Source: Campylobacter anatolicus (GTDB lineage: Bacteria > Campylobacterota > Campylobacteria > Campylobacterales > Campylobacteraceae). Taken from it: a DNA stretch of 64,000 nt. Below the pieces are notes generated by a model. The model did no database searches and was not told the DNA's origin. It worked only from the letters and a program-made list of their open reading frames with translations. The DNA is taken from the NCBI RefSeq assembly GCF_018145655.1, contig NZ_JAGSSY010000001.1:124001-188000 (forward strand), given 5' to 3'. Shown here in pieces: positions 34,746 to 47,263 of the stretch. A program made the translations under genes and the position numbers. Every line of letters begins with the position of its first letter. Within the stretch, counting starts at the first letter, position 1.

Positions 34746-36083
34746 TTAATTCTTAAAGCTATGTATCGGAGCTGGGATCTGTCCGCCACGAGCGATAAAA
34801 TCAGCAGATAAGTTTTTATTTACACTCATCACAGGAGCTCTACCTAAAAGTCCGCCAAACTCTATCATATCACCCTCTTTGCCCTTTGGTATGATACGCA
34901 CAGCGGTTGTCTTTTGATTTATCACGCCTATGGCTGCCTCATCAGCTATAATAGCTGCTATCGTCTCACTTGGAGTATCCTTAGGTATAGCTATCATATC
35001 AAGTCCAACTGAACATATAGCAGTCATTGCCTCAAGTTTTTCTAAATTTAGTGAGCCATTTCTAACCGCTTCTATCATTCCCTCATCCTCCGAAACTGGA
35101 ATAAAAGCACCACTTAGACCGCCCACTTGATTACATGCCATAACACCGCCTTTTTTCACAGCATCGTTTAAAAGTGCAAGTGCGGCTGTCGTACCGTGAG
35201 TGCCAACTGCCTCAAGCCCCATCTCTTCAAGCACCCTTGCTACTGAGTCTCCCACGGCTGGAGTAGGAGCAAGACTTAGATCAACTATACCAAATTTTAC
35301 ACCAAGTCGCTCTGACGCCATCTGCCCAACAAGCTGACCAATACGAGTTATCTTAAATGCTGTCTTTTTAATCGTCTCAGCCACCACATCAAAGCTCTCA
35401 CCACGCACCTTCTCAAGTGCACGTTTGACTACGCCAGGCCCTGAAACGCCCACATTTATCACGATGTCAGCTTCACCAACACCGTGAAATGCACCTGCCA
35501 TAAAAGGATTGTCCTCTACCGCATTTGCAAACACCACAAGCTTAGCAGCTCCTAAATTTGAAAGATCTGCTGTTTGCTTTATGATACGCCCCATATCACG
35601 CACCGCAGTCATATTTATGCCAGTTTTTGTTGAGCCGATATTTACAGACGCACAGACAAAGTCCGTTGTCGCAAGGGCTTTGGGTATTGAGTTTATCAAA
35701 ATTTCATCACCCTTTTGATAGCCCTTTTGCACAAGTGCAGAAAAACCACCGATAAAATCCACACTGACAAATTTTGCTGCTCTATCGAGCGTTTTAGCGA
35801 TTTGAACATAATCTTGTGCACTTGTTGCTGCACCTATGATAGAGATTGGCGTTACCGAAATTCGCTTATTTACGATAGGAATTCCAAGCTCGGCTGAAAT
35901 TTCATTACCCACTTTTACGAGATCTTTTGCTTTAGTGGTGATCTTATTATAAATTTTCTCACACGCCACGTCAATATCTGCGTCTATACAATCAAGTAGT
36001 GAAATACCCATCGTTATCGTGCGAATGTCAAAGTTTTGCTCCTCTATCATCGCGATAGTTTCAGTTACCTGTTTTATATTCAT
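34746..36083 (-). CDS. UPF0210 (PFL-like, DUF711) family protein
   Basis: Encodes 445 residues, full length for the family. It is related in fold to pyruvate formate-lyase but has no known activity. Glycine-rich segments such as [12 protein letters not shown] and [16 protein letters not shown] are visible, with no signal or membrane segment. It begins 9 bases after the ACT-domain gene. These two genes are paired in many bacteria (family knowledge), so they probably act together. Confidence 0.92.
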   Translation of the reverse strand: MNIKQVTETIAMIEEQNFDIRTITMGISLLDCIDADIDVACEKIYNKITTKAKDLVKVGNEISAELGIPIVNKRISVTPISIIGAATSAQDYVQIAKTLDRAAKFVSVDFIGGFSALVQKGYQKGDEILINSIPKALATTDFVCASVNIGSTKTGINMTAVRDMGRIIKQTADLSNLGAAKLVVFANAVEDNPFMAGAFHGVGEADIVINVGVSGPGVVKRALEKVRGESFDVVAETIKKTAFKITRIGQLVGQMASERLGVKFGIVDLSLAPTPAVGDSVARVLEEMGLEAVGTHGTTAALALLNDAVKKGGVMACNQVGGLSGAFIPVSEDEGMIEAVRNGSLNLEKLEAMTAICSVGLDMIAIPKDTPSETIAAIIADEAAIGVINQKTTAVRIIPKGKEGDMIEFGGLLGRAPVMSVNKNLSADFIARGGQIPAPIHSFKN

Positions 36084-36092
36084 CTTTGCCCC

Positions 36093-36359
36093 TTAGATGT
36101 TATGCATAGCGTCAAATATAGCGGCACTTTGGATATTTATCTTTACTCCCAAACTATCACCAAATTTTTCAAGCTCTCCACGAAGCAGAGTAAAGTCCTT
36201 GCTCTCATCGCTCGAAACGACTGCCATCATCGTGAAAAATTCATCTAAAACAGTTTGCGAGATATCATCTATATTTAGCCCAAGTGCAGCTACCTTGCCA
36301 GATACTCCAGCAACTATACCTCTTTTGTCCTTGCCTACAACTGTGATTATTGCCTTCAT
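36093..36359 (-). CDS. ACT domain protein (UPF0237, GcvR-like)
   Basis: Encodes 88 residues that form a single ACT domain: ITVVGKDKRGIVAGVSGKVAALGLNI followed by a second half with FTMMAVVSSDES. ACT domains bind amino acids and control enzymes. It lies 9 bases before the UPF0210 gene and likely regulates it. Confidence 0.92.
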   Translation of the reverse strand: MKAIITVVGKDKRGIVAGVSGKVAALGLNIDDISQTVLDEFFTMMAVVSSDESKDFTLLRGELEKFGDSLGVKINIQSAAIFDAMHNI

Positions 36360-36694
36360 TGTCTCTCCTTAAATTTAGATGATTTTATAAAAAACCGCAT
36401 AAAAAACGGCTTTACCGCTAGTTTTTATATAAATTTATTTTTTACTTTTGTGTAAAAAGGTTAGCAATACACCCTTTATATATGTGCATATAAACGCTAT
36501 CCGTACCAACATCACAAAAAACCCATTTACTTTGCCGTAAATCACAGCATTGAAATAGCTTCTGTAATTGCTTTTAAATCATTACTGCTATTTATTAAGT
36601 AAAGATTTTTGTATAAATGAAGTCCTCATAACTCTTGCTCTATTTTGCTTTAAATTTATTTCAGTTACAATAATAAAAACAAAAAAGAGAAAAT
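36360..36694. other. intergenic region between the ACT gene and hemW (335 bp)
   Basis: No supported gene. On minus, a 36-codon frame (36435-36545, GTG start) encodes a hydrophobic peptide (VNGFFVMLVRIAFICTYIKG). It lacks a ribosome site, so I list it as spacer. A weak repeat TTTATAT/ATATAAA lies at 36475-36494. Confidence 0.4.
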
Positions 36695-37741
36695 TTGTTA
36701 CTTTATATTCATATACCATTTTGTCAGAGTAAGTGTCCTTATTGTGCTTTTGGCTCTGATATAGGACAAGATAGCCTTGCAGAAGCGTATTTTGACGCAC
36801 TTTTGACTGATCTTAAATTTCATATAAATTTGTTAAATCCTAATAAATTTAAGAGCGTTTTTATAGGTGGCGGCACTCCAAGTGCTGTAAATGCGAAGTT
36901 TTATGAGAAAATATTTACTCATATTTCGCCTCTTTGCACTAAAGCAACCGAAATAAGCTGTGAAGCAAATCCCAATTCAGCCACACTCTCGTGGCTAACA
37001 CAAATAAGAGATTTTGGCGTTAATCGCATTAGCTTTGGGGCTCAAAGCTTTTTTGCTGACAAGCTAAAGCTACTCGGTCGTATACACAATGTCGAGCAAA
37101 TTTATAAGGCCGTTTTAAATGCTAAAAAAGCTGGATTTAAAAACATAAACGTTGATCTAATATACGCCACAAAGCTTGATAATAAAAGGCGTTTACGTGA
37201 AGAGGTGGCAAATCTAGCTAAACTAAAAGTTACTCATGCTAGTGCCTACTCGCTAACACTTGAAGAAAATACGCCATTTCAGACGCGTTATGAGCTTAAA
37301 AATGATAGTGTGGTTTTGGCTAAATTTATAATGAAAGAGCTTGAGAGTATTGGACTAAAACAGTATGAGATTTCAAACTTTGGCAAAACCTGCAAACACA
37401 ACCTAGGCTACTGGCAAAGACGTGAATATATCGGCGTTGGGGCTTACTCAGTTGGCTTTTTTAACTCACAAAGACACTATGCAAAAGATAACTTAAACAG
37501 CTACATAGCAGAGCCTACTTTTAGGCAAGTTGAGAGATTAAGCAACTATGATATGAAGTTGGAGCAGATTTTTATGGGATTGCGTAGTAAAGTTGGCGTA
37601 AAAGCAATAAATTTAACCGAACAACAGCTAAAAAATGCTGAACTTTTACGAAAGGCTCGTAAGCTTAAATTTAAAAAAGGTCGCTACTTTGCAAATGATT
37701 TTTTACTAGCCGATGAGATGGCGTTATTTTTGAACGGCTAA
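36695..37741 (+). CDS. hemW: radical SAM heme chaperone HemW
   Basis: Encodes 348 residues from TTG 36695 (LLYIHIPFC follows at once, so no other start is possible). The cluster motif is C-x3-C-x2-C in CQSKCPYCAFGS, and FIGGGTPSA, EANPNSAT and GVNRISFGAQSF are typical. It belongs to the coproporphyrinogen-oxidase-like family, but the CxxxCxxC form here fits HemW, which inserts heme. Next comes tatB after 66 bases. Confidence 0.9.
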   Translation: MLLYIHIPFCQSKCPYCAFGSDIGQDSLAEAYFDALLTDLKFHINLLNPNKFKSVFIGGGTPSAVNAKFYEKIFTHISPLCTKATEISCEANPNSATLSWLTQIRDFGVNRISFGAQSFFADKLKLLGRIHNVEQIYKAVLNAKKAGFKNINVDLIYATKLDNKRRLREEVANLAKLKVTHASAYSLTLEENTPFQTRYELKNDSVVLAKFIMKELESIGLKQYEISNFGKTCKHNLGYWQRREYIGVGAYSVGFFNSQRHYAKDNLNSYIAEPTFRQVERLSNYDMKLEQIFMGLRSKVGVKAINLTEQQLKNAELLRKARKLKFKKGRYFANDFLLADEMALFLNG

Positions 37742-37807
37742 ATTTATCAAATTTTGAGAATTTTAAAGGTAAAATAGCAAATTTAAACTGAAATTTTAGG
37801 GATAATT

Positions 37808-38263
37808 ATGTTTGGTATGAGCTTTTCTGAGATACTCATTATCGCAGTCATCGCTGTTTTAGTGCTAGGACCCGATAAGCTTCCTGACACTATGGTACAG
37901 ATCGCAAAGTTTTTTAAGATGTTTAAAAAGGGTATAAACGATGCAAAATCAACCTTTGATCAAGAAGTTAAGATAGCTGAACTAAAAGAAGATGCTAGAA
38001 AATACAAAGAAAGTATCACACAGACGACAGAAAATGTGCGTAAAAAACTAACATTTGAAGAGCTTGATGAGATAAAAAAAGGCGTGAGTGAAGTAACTAG
38101 CGGTCTAAAAGATGTAGTAAGCGACGTCAAAAAGGCGACTGATACTATAAAAAATCCAACAAATGCGATAAAAGATGCAGTATTTAGTGGCGACAAAAAG
38201 CCCAAAGATACAGATATAGCTAGTGCTAAAAATGATAAAAATTTAGAAGATAAAGGGGCATAA
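37808..38263 (+). CDS. tatB: Sec-independent translocase protein TatB
   Basis: Encodes 151 residues. The N-terminal anchor (SFSEILIIAVIAVLVLGPDKLP) with the GPDKLP hinge is followed by an amphipathic helix and a long charged tail with many lysines. TatB works with TatC in binding twin-arginine signals. The stop overlaps tatC by one base (TAATG). The Tat-type transglutaminase protein in this window is a likely substrate. Confidence 0.95.
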   Translation: MFGMSFSEILIIAVIAVLVLGPDKLPDTMVQIAKFFKMFKKGINDAKSTFDQEVKIAELKEDARKYKESITQTTENVRKKLTFEELDEIKKGVSEVTSGLKDVVSDVKKATDTIKNPTNAIKDAVFSGDKKPKDTDIASAKNDKNLEDKGA

Positions 38264-39015
38264 TGTTTGAAGAGTTAAAACCCCATTTAGTTGAGTTAAG
38301 AAAACGTCTTGGCATCAGTGTTTTAACGATATTTATCGCATTTGGTATCTGCTTTTTATTTTGGAATCCGCTTTTAGCATGGATGACAGCACCGCTTAAA
38401 CAAGCTCTTCCGCAAGGTTCAAATATCATATTCACACAGGTACAAGAGCCATTCTTCACAGCAATGAAAGTGGCATTTTTTGCTGGATTAGTCGTAGCTT
38501 TACCGATTGTATTTTGGCAGTTTTGGTTATTTGTGGCACCTGGGCTTTATGATAATGAGAAAAAATATGTCATACCTTTTGTCATCTCAGCAACTTTTAT
38601 GTTTATATGTGGTGCAGCCTTTTGCTACTACGTAGTCGTACCTCTAGGCTTTGCATTTTTAATAAATTTTGGTGGTCAGCTATTTACAGCACTACCAAGT
38701 ATCGGCGAATATGTCGGCTTTTTCACTAAAATTTTGATCGCATTTGGTATATCGTTTGAACTTCCAGTTGTTACATTTTTCTTAGCAAAAATTGGTCTTG
38801 TAGATGACATCATGCTAAAAAAATATTTCAGATACGCAATTGTGATTATATTTATATTTGCTGCTATCGTTACACCACCTGATGTGCTTAGTCAGTTTTT
38901 GATGGCAGCACCTCTTATTGCACTTTATGGGATGTCTATACTTATAGCAAAGTCCGTCAGAAAAAGCGACGAAGAGGCTCAAGATGACGAAAATAAAGCC
39001 AAAGAAGATGAGTGA
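38263..39015 (+). CDS. tatC: Sec-independent translocase protein TatC
   Basis: Encodes 250 residues with six membrane helices. The start EELKPHLVELRKRL and FTQVQEPFFTAMKVAFFAG and PLIALYGMSILIAK are typical. It recognises twin-arginine signal peptides. It ends in a charged tail, and the stop lies inside the beginning of queA. Confidence 0.96.
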   Translation: MFEELKPHLVELRKRLGISVLTIFIAFGICFLFWNPLLAWMTAPLKQALPQGSNIIFTQVQEPFFTAMKVAFFAGLVVALPIVFWQFWLFVAPGLYDNEKKYVIPFVISATFMFICGAAFCYYVVVPLGFAFLINFGGQLFTALPSIGEYVGFFTKILIAFGISFELPVVTFFLAKIGLVDDIMLKKYFRYAIVIIFIFAAIVTPPDVLSQFLMAAPLIALYGMSILIAKSVRKSDEEAQDDENKAKEDE

Positions 39016-40030
39016 TATAGATAATATTTTAAGTTACGATTATCATTTACCGTCAAACTTGATAGCATTTCAGCCAGTTTTACCAAAAGAAAACGCCAGA
39101 TTGCTTGTATATTTTAAAAATACAGATGAGGTAAAACACCTTAAATTTAGTGATCTAACACAAATTATACCTGATGATACAGCAATCATATTTAACGATA
39201 CAAGAGTCATAAAAGCACGAATTTTAGGACATAAACAAAGTGGTGGGGCAGTGGAAATAATGCTAAACCAGCCACTTAATGATGATAAATTTAGTTGCTA
39301 CATAAGAGGGCGAGTAAATGAACGAAGTATTTTGAATTTTGACAATGACATATCCGCACAAGTCATAAGTCTAAACGACGATGGCACACGAGTGGTAAAA
39401 TTTAGCAAATTCAACGAACCAATAGACAATGCACATCTATTTAAAGAGCTAGAACTGATCGGACATGTGCCACTACCGCCGTATATAAAAAGAGCTGATA
39501 CAAAGAATGACGAGAGTTGGTATCAGAGTATTTTTGCCAAAAAAGATGGTGCAGTTGCAGCTCCTACTGCTAGTTTGCACTTTAGCGATGAGATGCTACA
39601 AGCTATCAAAGCAAAGCATGAAACTGCATATCTGACACTACACGTGGGGGCTGGGACATTTAAGAGTGTTGAGTGCGAAAATATAAATAATCACGTTATG
39701 CACTCTGAATTTTACGATATACCGACTGCGACGCAAGAACTGATAAATAGTAATAAGAAGATTTTAGGCGTTGGCACGACAGTTACACGATGTGTGGAAG
39801 AATTTGCCAGAACTCACAAAAGTAGTGGTTTTTGTAAGCTATTTTTAAATTTAAACAACCCACCAATCCGACAAAACTATCTTTTGACAAATTTTCACCT
39901 ACCAAAATCGACGCTAATAATGCTTGTAACAAGCTTCATCGGGCTTGAAAAAACTATGCAAATTTACAAGATCGCCATTGAGAAAGGCTATCGCTTTTAC
40001 TCTTATGGTGATGGGATGCTTGTACTATGA
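39008..40030 (+). CDS. queA: S-adenosylmethionine:tRNA ribosyltransferase-isomerase
   Basis: Encodes 340 residues from ATG 39008. An earlier ATG at 38984, with GAAGAGG 6 bases upstream, would add eight lysine-rich residues; which one is used is uncertain. Motifs YDYHLPSNLIAFQP, IFNDTRVIKARILG, GHVPLPPYIKRAD, VAAPTASLHF and LHVGAGTFKSV are intact. It adds the cyclopentene ring in queuosine synthesis of tRNA. Its TGA overlaps the start of the next gene (ATGA). Confidence 0.95.
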   Translation: MSDIDNILSYDYHLPSNLIAFQPVLPKENARLLVYFKNTDEVKHLKFSDLTQIIPDDTAIIFNDTRVIKARILGHKQSGGAVEIMLNQPLNDDKFSCYIRGRVNERSILNFDNDISAQVISLNDDGTRVVKFSKFNEPIDNAHLFKELELIGHVPLPPYIKRADTKNDESWYQSIFAKKDGAVAAPTASLHFSDEMLQAIKAKHETAYLTLHVGAGTFKSVECENINNHVMHSEFYDIPTATQELINSNKKILGVGTTVTRCVEEFARTHKSSGFCKLFLNLNNPPIRQNYLLTNFHLPKSTLIMLVTSFIGLEKTMQIYKIAIEKGYRFYSYGDGMLVL

Positions 40031-40869
40031 AAAGTATAAATTTTATCGAGCGACTAAATTTATTTCTTGAAGCGATATACTATGACGCAAAAGCAAATGA
40101 AAATACACTGCTTTTTGAATACGATCCAACTTACCCTGAAACATATGAGCTAGATGCATCAAACGTGATAAAAGTGATAGAAAATATATCAAAAATGTTT
40201 ATCTACTCGCAGCATAATGCAAAAATTTTAATCAGCTTTAAGCTAGTTAGCTACGGCGATAATATACTATTTTTCAATGTAACCATCAGCTCAAACAAAC
40301 CATTTGAACACAAAAACGAGGAACTCTTAAATAAAGCTTTAGAGTATGCAAAAATAGCCGATATCAGTGTCATAAATGACAAAGATGATAAAATTATACT
40401 CGAAATCAAAGCTAGATCTGTAAGCAATGCAAATTTTAAAAATAAATTAAGCTTAAAAGATCAAAATACTAAAAAATACAACGCCATAATAGCCTATGAA
40501 GATGAAGTTGGATTTAAAATTTTATACAATCAGCTAAAATTTATCGGTATCAATGTCAGGCCAAGCAGTAACTACGAAAGCTTAAAAAGACACGTGACAG
40601 ATGGTATATATAAGCCAGATTTGATATTTGTTCAAAAGAAATTTTTAGATGATATAGACAAGGCAAAAAATCTACTTGAGTTTAAAAAACTTAAAAATTT
40701 TATCATCGTAGCCATATGCGAAGGTGATGAGAATTTTAGCCAAGAGTTAAAAAAACAGATTATAATCTTAAGACAACCTTATACATATTATATTTTAAAT
40801 ACTATTTTTACAAAATTTATCAAAACCAACAATGGGGGGGGGGATGGCAAGATAGTCTTAAAATTCTAA
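40027..40869 (+). CDS. hypothetical protein with pseudo-receiver-like C-terminal half and G10 tract
   Basis: Encodes 280 residues. About 45-130 resembles, weakly, a degenerate histidine-kinase ATPase domain (SNVIKVIENISKMFIYSQHN). About 150-262 follows a receiver-domain pattern (NAIIAYEDEVGFKILYNQL, PDLIFVQKKF, ILRQPYTYYILNTIF), but the phospho-acceptor aspartate is replaced by Q and the conserved lysine by R. No signal or membrane segment. The 3' end has ten consecutive Gs (40834-40843), which set the frame for the last residues. It overlaps queA by 4 bases and converges on ruvX with a 4-base overlap. Function is unknown; a regulatory scaffold is possible. Confidence 0.65.
   Translation: MKSINFIERLNLFLEAIYYDAKANENTLLFEYDPTYPETYELDASNVIKVIENISKMFIYSQHNAKILISFKLVSYGDNILFFNVTISSNKPFEHKNEELLNKALEYAKIADISVINDKDDKIILEIKARSVSNANFKNKLSLKDQNTKKYNAIIAYEDEVGFKILYNQLKFIGINVRPSSNYESLKRHVTDGIYKPDLIFVQKKFLDDIDKAKNLLEFKKLKNFIIVAICEGDENFSQELKKQIIILRQPYTYYILNTIFTKFIKTNNGGGDGKIVLKF
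40834..40843 (+). repeat. G10 homopolymer tract (likely phase-variable)
   Basis: Ten Gs after CCAACAAT. At G10 the tail reads GGGDGKIVLKF. At G9 it would be GGGMAR then stop. At G11 it would be GGGGWQDSLKILNYL then stop, running into the end of ruvX. Confidence 0.8.
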
Positions 40870-41246
40870 ACTATCTTTAAATATCTCTTCAAAATCATCA
40901 TAGCAGCGACGCTATCAAGTCTGCCATCGCGTGATGTATTTCTGTAAATTTCACTAGCCTCATCACTACTAAATGCTTCATCTTGATAAACTATCTGCCC
41001 TTTGAAATTTAATAGCGAAACAAAATGCTCAATCCTACGCCTCATCTCATCTTCACTGCTTCCACCAAGTGGTATTCCAACGACAAGGACATTTATGCCA
41101 TATTCTTTGATTCGTTCACTAACTTCGTGTGCGGCTTGATTGCGATTTTTACGCAAAATAGGCTCTTGTGGAAGCACAACACTACCAACACCAAAAGCTA
41201 CTCCTATACGTTTAAGCCCAACATCTATCGCTATAAATTTATCCAT
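40866..41246 (-). CDS. ruvX: RuvX/YqgF-type putative Holliday junction resolvase
   Basis: Encodes 126 residues. AIDVGLKRIGVAFG and LVVGIPLG and the end DEAFSSDEASE, LDSVAAMMILKRYL are typical of YqgF. In bacteria it is linked to pre-16S rRNA processing and possibly to recombination. It starts 7 bases after dprA. Confidence 0.93.
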   Translation of the reverse strand: MDKFIAIDVGLKRIGVAFGVGSVVLPQEPILRKNRNQAAHEVSERIKEYGINVLVVGIPLGGSSEDEMRRRIEHFVSLLNFKGQIVYQDEAFSSDEASEIYRNTSRDGRLDSVAAMMILKRYLKIV

Positions 41247-41253
41247 TTTACCC

Positions 41254-42033
41254 CTACATCACACTTTTAACACGCAGATGATTTATCTCTAGTCGTCCAT
41301 CAAGCTCATATTCATATATTACGTCACCAAATTTATCTAAAGCTTGTTCTAATGATACGCCATTTTTACAAAATTCTATGATATCGTCATCAAAAAAATC
41401 AGGTGTCAAAGCCTTAATATCGCCAAATCTAGCGACAAAGTCATCAAAATCATTTATCAAACTAGCCTTTTGTTCGGCAAGTAGCATATTTGTGCCATTA
41501 CTCTCACCAATACGCTGAGGTAAAACATATATAGGTACACCTATCTCATAGGCCATACGAGCACTTTGCATAGAGCCACTTTGCAAATCTGCTTGAGCGA
41601 CTACTAAGGCATCACAAAGAGAGACAACTATGCGATTTCGCTCTAAAAATCTAAATCCAAGTGGCAATGTCTTAGGAGGATACTCGCTTATCGCCAAACC
41701 GTGAGTGTAAATTTCTTTTATAAACTTAGCATTTGATTGCGGATAAATCACGTCAAGTCCACTTGCAAAAACACCTATAGTCAGCGGCATACTCCCTTTG
41801 TGTGCAGCTATATCGACACCTATAGCTCCGCCACTAACGACGCAGACTCCTGCATTTTTCAGCTTCACGCAAAGCTGGACAACGCACTCTTTTGTATATA
41901 TGCTGGCTTTTCTTGAGCCAACAACTGCGACCTTTTTACGGCTTAAAAGCTCTAAATTTCCTTCATAGTATAAAATTTTAGGTGGATTTTTAAGCCGTTT
42001 TACTACATTTGGAATCTTGTCTAAAATTTTCAT
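41254..42033 (-). CDS. dprA: DNA processing protein DprA
   Basis: Encodes 259 residues, the short form without extra domains. The Rossmann core has VAVVGSRKAS, CVVSGGAIGVDIAAHKGSM, GVFASGLDVIYP, FRFLERNRIV, QSGSMQSARMAYE. It loads RecA on incoming single-stranded DNA during natural transformation. It overlaps the YibQ-like gene by 4 bases. Confidence 0.95.
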   Translation of the reverse strand: MKILDKIPNVVKRLKNPPKILYYEGNLELLSRKKVAVVGSRKASIYTKECVVQLCVKLKNAGVCVVSGGAIGVDIAAHKGSMPLTIGVFASGLDVIYPQSNAKFIKEIYTHGLAISEYPPKTLPLGFRFLERNRIVVSLCDALVVAQADLQSGSMQSARMAYEIGVPIYVLPQRIGESNGTNMLLAEQKASLINDFDDFVARFGDIKALTPDFFDDDIIEFCKNGVSLEQALDKFGDVIYEYELDGRLEINHLRVKSVM

Positions 42034-43337
42034 AAAATATCTTTTAGATAAACTACTTCAACTTCTCTTAAAATACCATTTTTAGCGTCTTTAATTGCCT
42101 GAATAGTTGATTTTTTAGGGTGTCCTATCGCTATAGCATAACCACGTTTTTTGGCTATTCTAACAGCATTTGCCAACTCTTTTTTTACTGCTGCATATGT
42201 TGCACTATCGTCTAAAAACACATCTCTAACTATATATGGCTGTGAGTATTTACTAGCGACACTTGCAACGACACTTGTCGCTATCGTCTTACTATCAATG
42301 AATGTAAATTTCTCCTGTATAAAAGCACGATACGCCTTATCCATAGCTTTAAAATCACTTGTAAATTTTGAGCCAGTATGGTTATTTATATACCTTGCAC
42401 GCGGGAAGTCTGCTCTTACTTTTTGCACCCTTTTTAATATAGTCTCAAAGCTATCATTAATATTTAAAGTACCTATTTCAGGGTGATCAAAGCTCTTTGC
42501 TTGCATTGGTAGATGTATCATAAAAAACTCGAATAAATCAGCTATTTTAGGCGTATCTGGGTGGTTTTTAGTTGCTGGAAATATGGATGGAGTGAGCTTA
42601 AGCCCAGTTGAGCGTATCATAAAAGCATGTTCAAATGTAGCCACATCATCGATGATTATGACAAGACGCGGTTTACCATCAAATTTTTCACTTTGCATAT
42701 TGCTTTTAGCAGGAGATAGTGCTTTTTGCTTTTGTGGCTTTTCTTCTTTTTTATGTCTAGCGACCTTTTCTGTTTCTTCTATTGATTTTTCTATTTTATG
42801 CACTGTTTGATTATAATCTTTAGTCTGATTAAGCTCCATTTTAACCGATTCTACCTTAAGATGTGGGGTCGGTAGCGATACTATGGTTTTGCTTTTATCT
42901 ATATTTAAATTTTCTAGCTTTGTTTCCCCCTTTTTTTCACTTAAATTTTGTGATTTTGAAATGTTTATGCTCTCTTTATCACTGGCTTTTTGCTTTTGTT
43001 TTTTTGACTCTAGCTCAGGATCTATAAAAATTTTACTTAAATTTTCATCTTCATCAAATTTAAGAGGATATTTTAGTCTTTCATGCTCTTTTCTAGGCTT
43101 CTCTTGTCTTTTTGTATCTATATTTTTTGTATTATTTTCTATTTTATTAATATTACTAGATACTGTTTTAGTTATATTGTTGCCATTTTTAACGCTATTT
43201 AAAGCTACAATCAATGTGATAACCAGCAACAATGCAAGTAGTGAAAATCCGATATAAATTTTACTGCCAAAGCGTCCAGATTTGTTTTTTTTGCTTATTT
43301 TTGGACGCTTTTTTATAGTCTGTTTTTTATCGTTCAA
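42030..43337 (-). CDS. divergent polysaccharide deacetylase family protein (YibQ-like, DUF610)
   Basis: Encodes 435 residues. An N-terminal membrane anchor (about 28-47) is followed by a long low-complexity linker rich in lysine, glutamate and asparagine (about 50-220), then the YibQ-type domain with PRLVIIIDDVATFEHAF, PATKNHPD, MIHLPMQAK and the INNHTGSKFTSD motif. The domain is related to NodB deacetylases. It is probably periplasmic, tethered to the inner membrane. It starts 3 bases after ilvC and overlaps dprA. Confidence 0.88.
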   Translation of the reverse strand: MNDKKQTIKKRPKISKKNKSGRFGSKIYIGFSLLALLLVITLIVALNSVKNGNNITKTVSSNINKIENNTKNIDTKRQEKPRKEHERLKYPLKFDEDENLSKIFIDPELESKKQKQKASDKESINISKSQNLSEKKGETKLENLNIDKSKTIVSLPTPHLKVESVKMELNQTKDYNQTVHKIEKSIEETEKVARHKKEEKPQKQKALSPAKSNMQSEKFDGKPRLVIIIDDVATFEHAFMIRSTGLKLTPSIFPATKNHPDTPKIADLFEFFMIHLPMQAKSFDHPEIGTLNINDSFETILKRVQKVRADFPRARYINNHTGSKFTSDFKAMDKAYRAFIQEKFTFIDSKTIATSVVASVASKYSQPYIVRDVFLDDSATYAAVKKELANAVRIAKKRGYAIAIGHPKKSTIQAIKDAKNGILREVEVVYLKDIL

Positions 43338-43340
43338 AGT

Positions 43341-45328
<1,988 letters not shown>

Positions 45329-45332
<4 letters not shown>

Positions 45333-47263
45333 AGGAATTTCTCACAGCACTTCTTAGCGGCATAAGCGAAAAAGAAGTTTCTGCTAGAAACAAGGAAGTT
45401 TTACGAAATCTTTTAAATTTAAATGCCGTTAGCAAATACAAAAATAAATTTTATCTAAATGACGGCTTTGTCTGTGGTAAACTCGACATAAGCTCAAATG
45501 GTACTGGCTTTTTGATACCATTTGATAAGCGTTTTAAACAAGATATACTTATAGAAAATAAAAATTTAAATAACTCACACTACGGTGATATTGTGCTTGT
45601 AAAGCTTTTAAGGACTAGGAAAAAGCGTGATAGTGGCAAAGTCATAATGAGCCTAAAACTAGCCAGCGAAACGAGTGTAGTATACACCAAAAGCTTTGGT
45701 GCTGCCATACTTGGAGTAAATTTAAAAACTGGTTTAAACCTATCTTTAAAAGCATCGCAAAAGAGTCTAAAAGCCTTACCGCAGGGCACTTTATTAAAAA
45801 TAAATAATGTAAATAACGAAATCGTTAAAGTTTTAGGGAATATAAACGACCCATTTAGCGATGATAAAATTTCACTTGCTATGTATAATAAAAATGATAA
45901 ATTTAGTGAGATTTGTGAGAATGAGGCGGCTGCGTGGGGTGATGAAGTAGATCCTGCAATGTATCCAAACCGAATAGATCTACAACACCTTAACTTTTGC
46001 ACAATAGACCCAATTGATGCTAAAGACTTTGATGATGCTATATATTTTGATAAAGGAAAAAATACAATTTATGTAGCTATAGCAGATGTTAGCGAATATG
46101 TGCCACCATACTCAGCCATTGACAGTGAGGCCAAAACTCGTGGCTTTTCTATCTATTTTCCACACATTGCCGTGCCTATGTTGCCACGAGCTTTGAGTGA
46201 AAATATCTGCTCGCTTAAACCAAACGTACCACGCCTAGCATTTTGCTTTAAAATTTCACTCGATGAAAATGGTGAAGTCATAAACGAAGAGCTTTTTGAA
46301 GCTATAATCCTATCAAAACACCGTTTTAACTACGATGAAATAGATAAAATTTTAAATAGCCCAATGCCTTGCAAGATAGAGTGGTTAAAACCACTATTTG
46401 AGCTAACTAGCAAACTGCGTAAAAAACGCCTTATCAAAGCCTTTGATTTTCATACGCAAGAGCTTAGAATGAGCTTAGATGATGATGGTAAGGTTTACGC
46501 AACACGCTTTGAGAGCGACTCAGACTCGCACCGCCTTGTTGAAGATTGTATGTTATTAGCCAACAAAGCCGCCGCAAAACGCATAAAACGTGGTATTTTT
46601 AGAAATCACGCATCACCTGATCTAAAAAAGATAAATAACCTTCTAAACGATCTAGCTACCCTTGGACTTGAATTTGCTTATGAGAGCGATCTGGCAAATT
46701 TAATTCGTAAAATTCAAGCAAAAGCTGAGCTTATCGGCAACAGAGAAGAGATAGACAAACTTATCATCAAAGCCCAGAAAAAGGCTGAGTACGCAAGTGA
46801 AAATCACGGACACTTTGGACTTGGATTTGAAAGATATACACACTTTACAAGCCCTATACGTCGATATTCAGATCTTATTTTGCACCGCCTTTTAAAAGCA
46901 GATTTAGCCAATGATGATAAATTTTATAATTACTTGCTTTTAAATATTGCTGAGACTTGTGCGAATTTAAGTGAGCTTGAAAGGGAAGCCGATAAGGTAT
47001 CATTTGACTTTATGGATAGAAAATTTGCTAGATGGGCGAATGAAAACATTGGCAATACCTATGAGTGCTACATCATTGAAAATCAAAGTACACTTGTTGC
47101 AAAACTAGACGATAAGCTAAAGGGTGCTAGAATTTTTATCATAGGATACACATGTGAGCTTTTGCAGCGTGTAATAGTGCGTATAACCGAAGCTGATATA
47201 GCAACCGCAAAGATCGTCGGTAAAGTCGTAGCTAAGCTTGATAAAAAGAGTCAAAATGTATAG
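45329..47263 (+). CDS. rnr: ribonuclease R
   Basis: Encodes 644 residues from GTG 45329, overlapping the HDOD gene. The RNB catalytic domain has CTIDPIDAKDFDDAIYFD with the clustered aspartates and GHFGLGFERYTHFTSPIRRYSDL. Shorter than E. coli RNase R, but normal for epsilonproteobacteria. It degrades structured RNA 3' to 5'. The stop overlaps the start of holA. Confidence 0.94.

Noticed and set aside
36435-36545. Short hydrophobic frame on minus before the ACT gene
   Set aside because: No ribosome site, GTG start, 36 codons and no family; likely chance.
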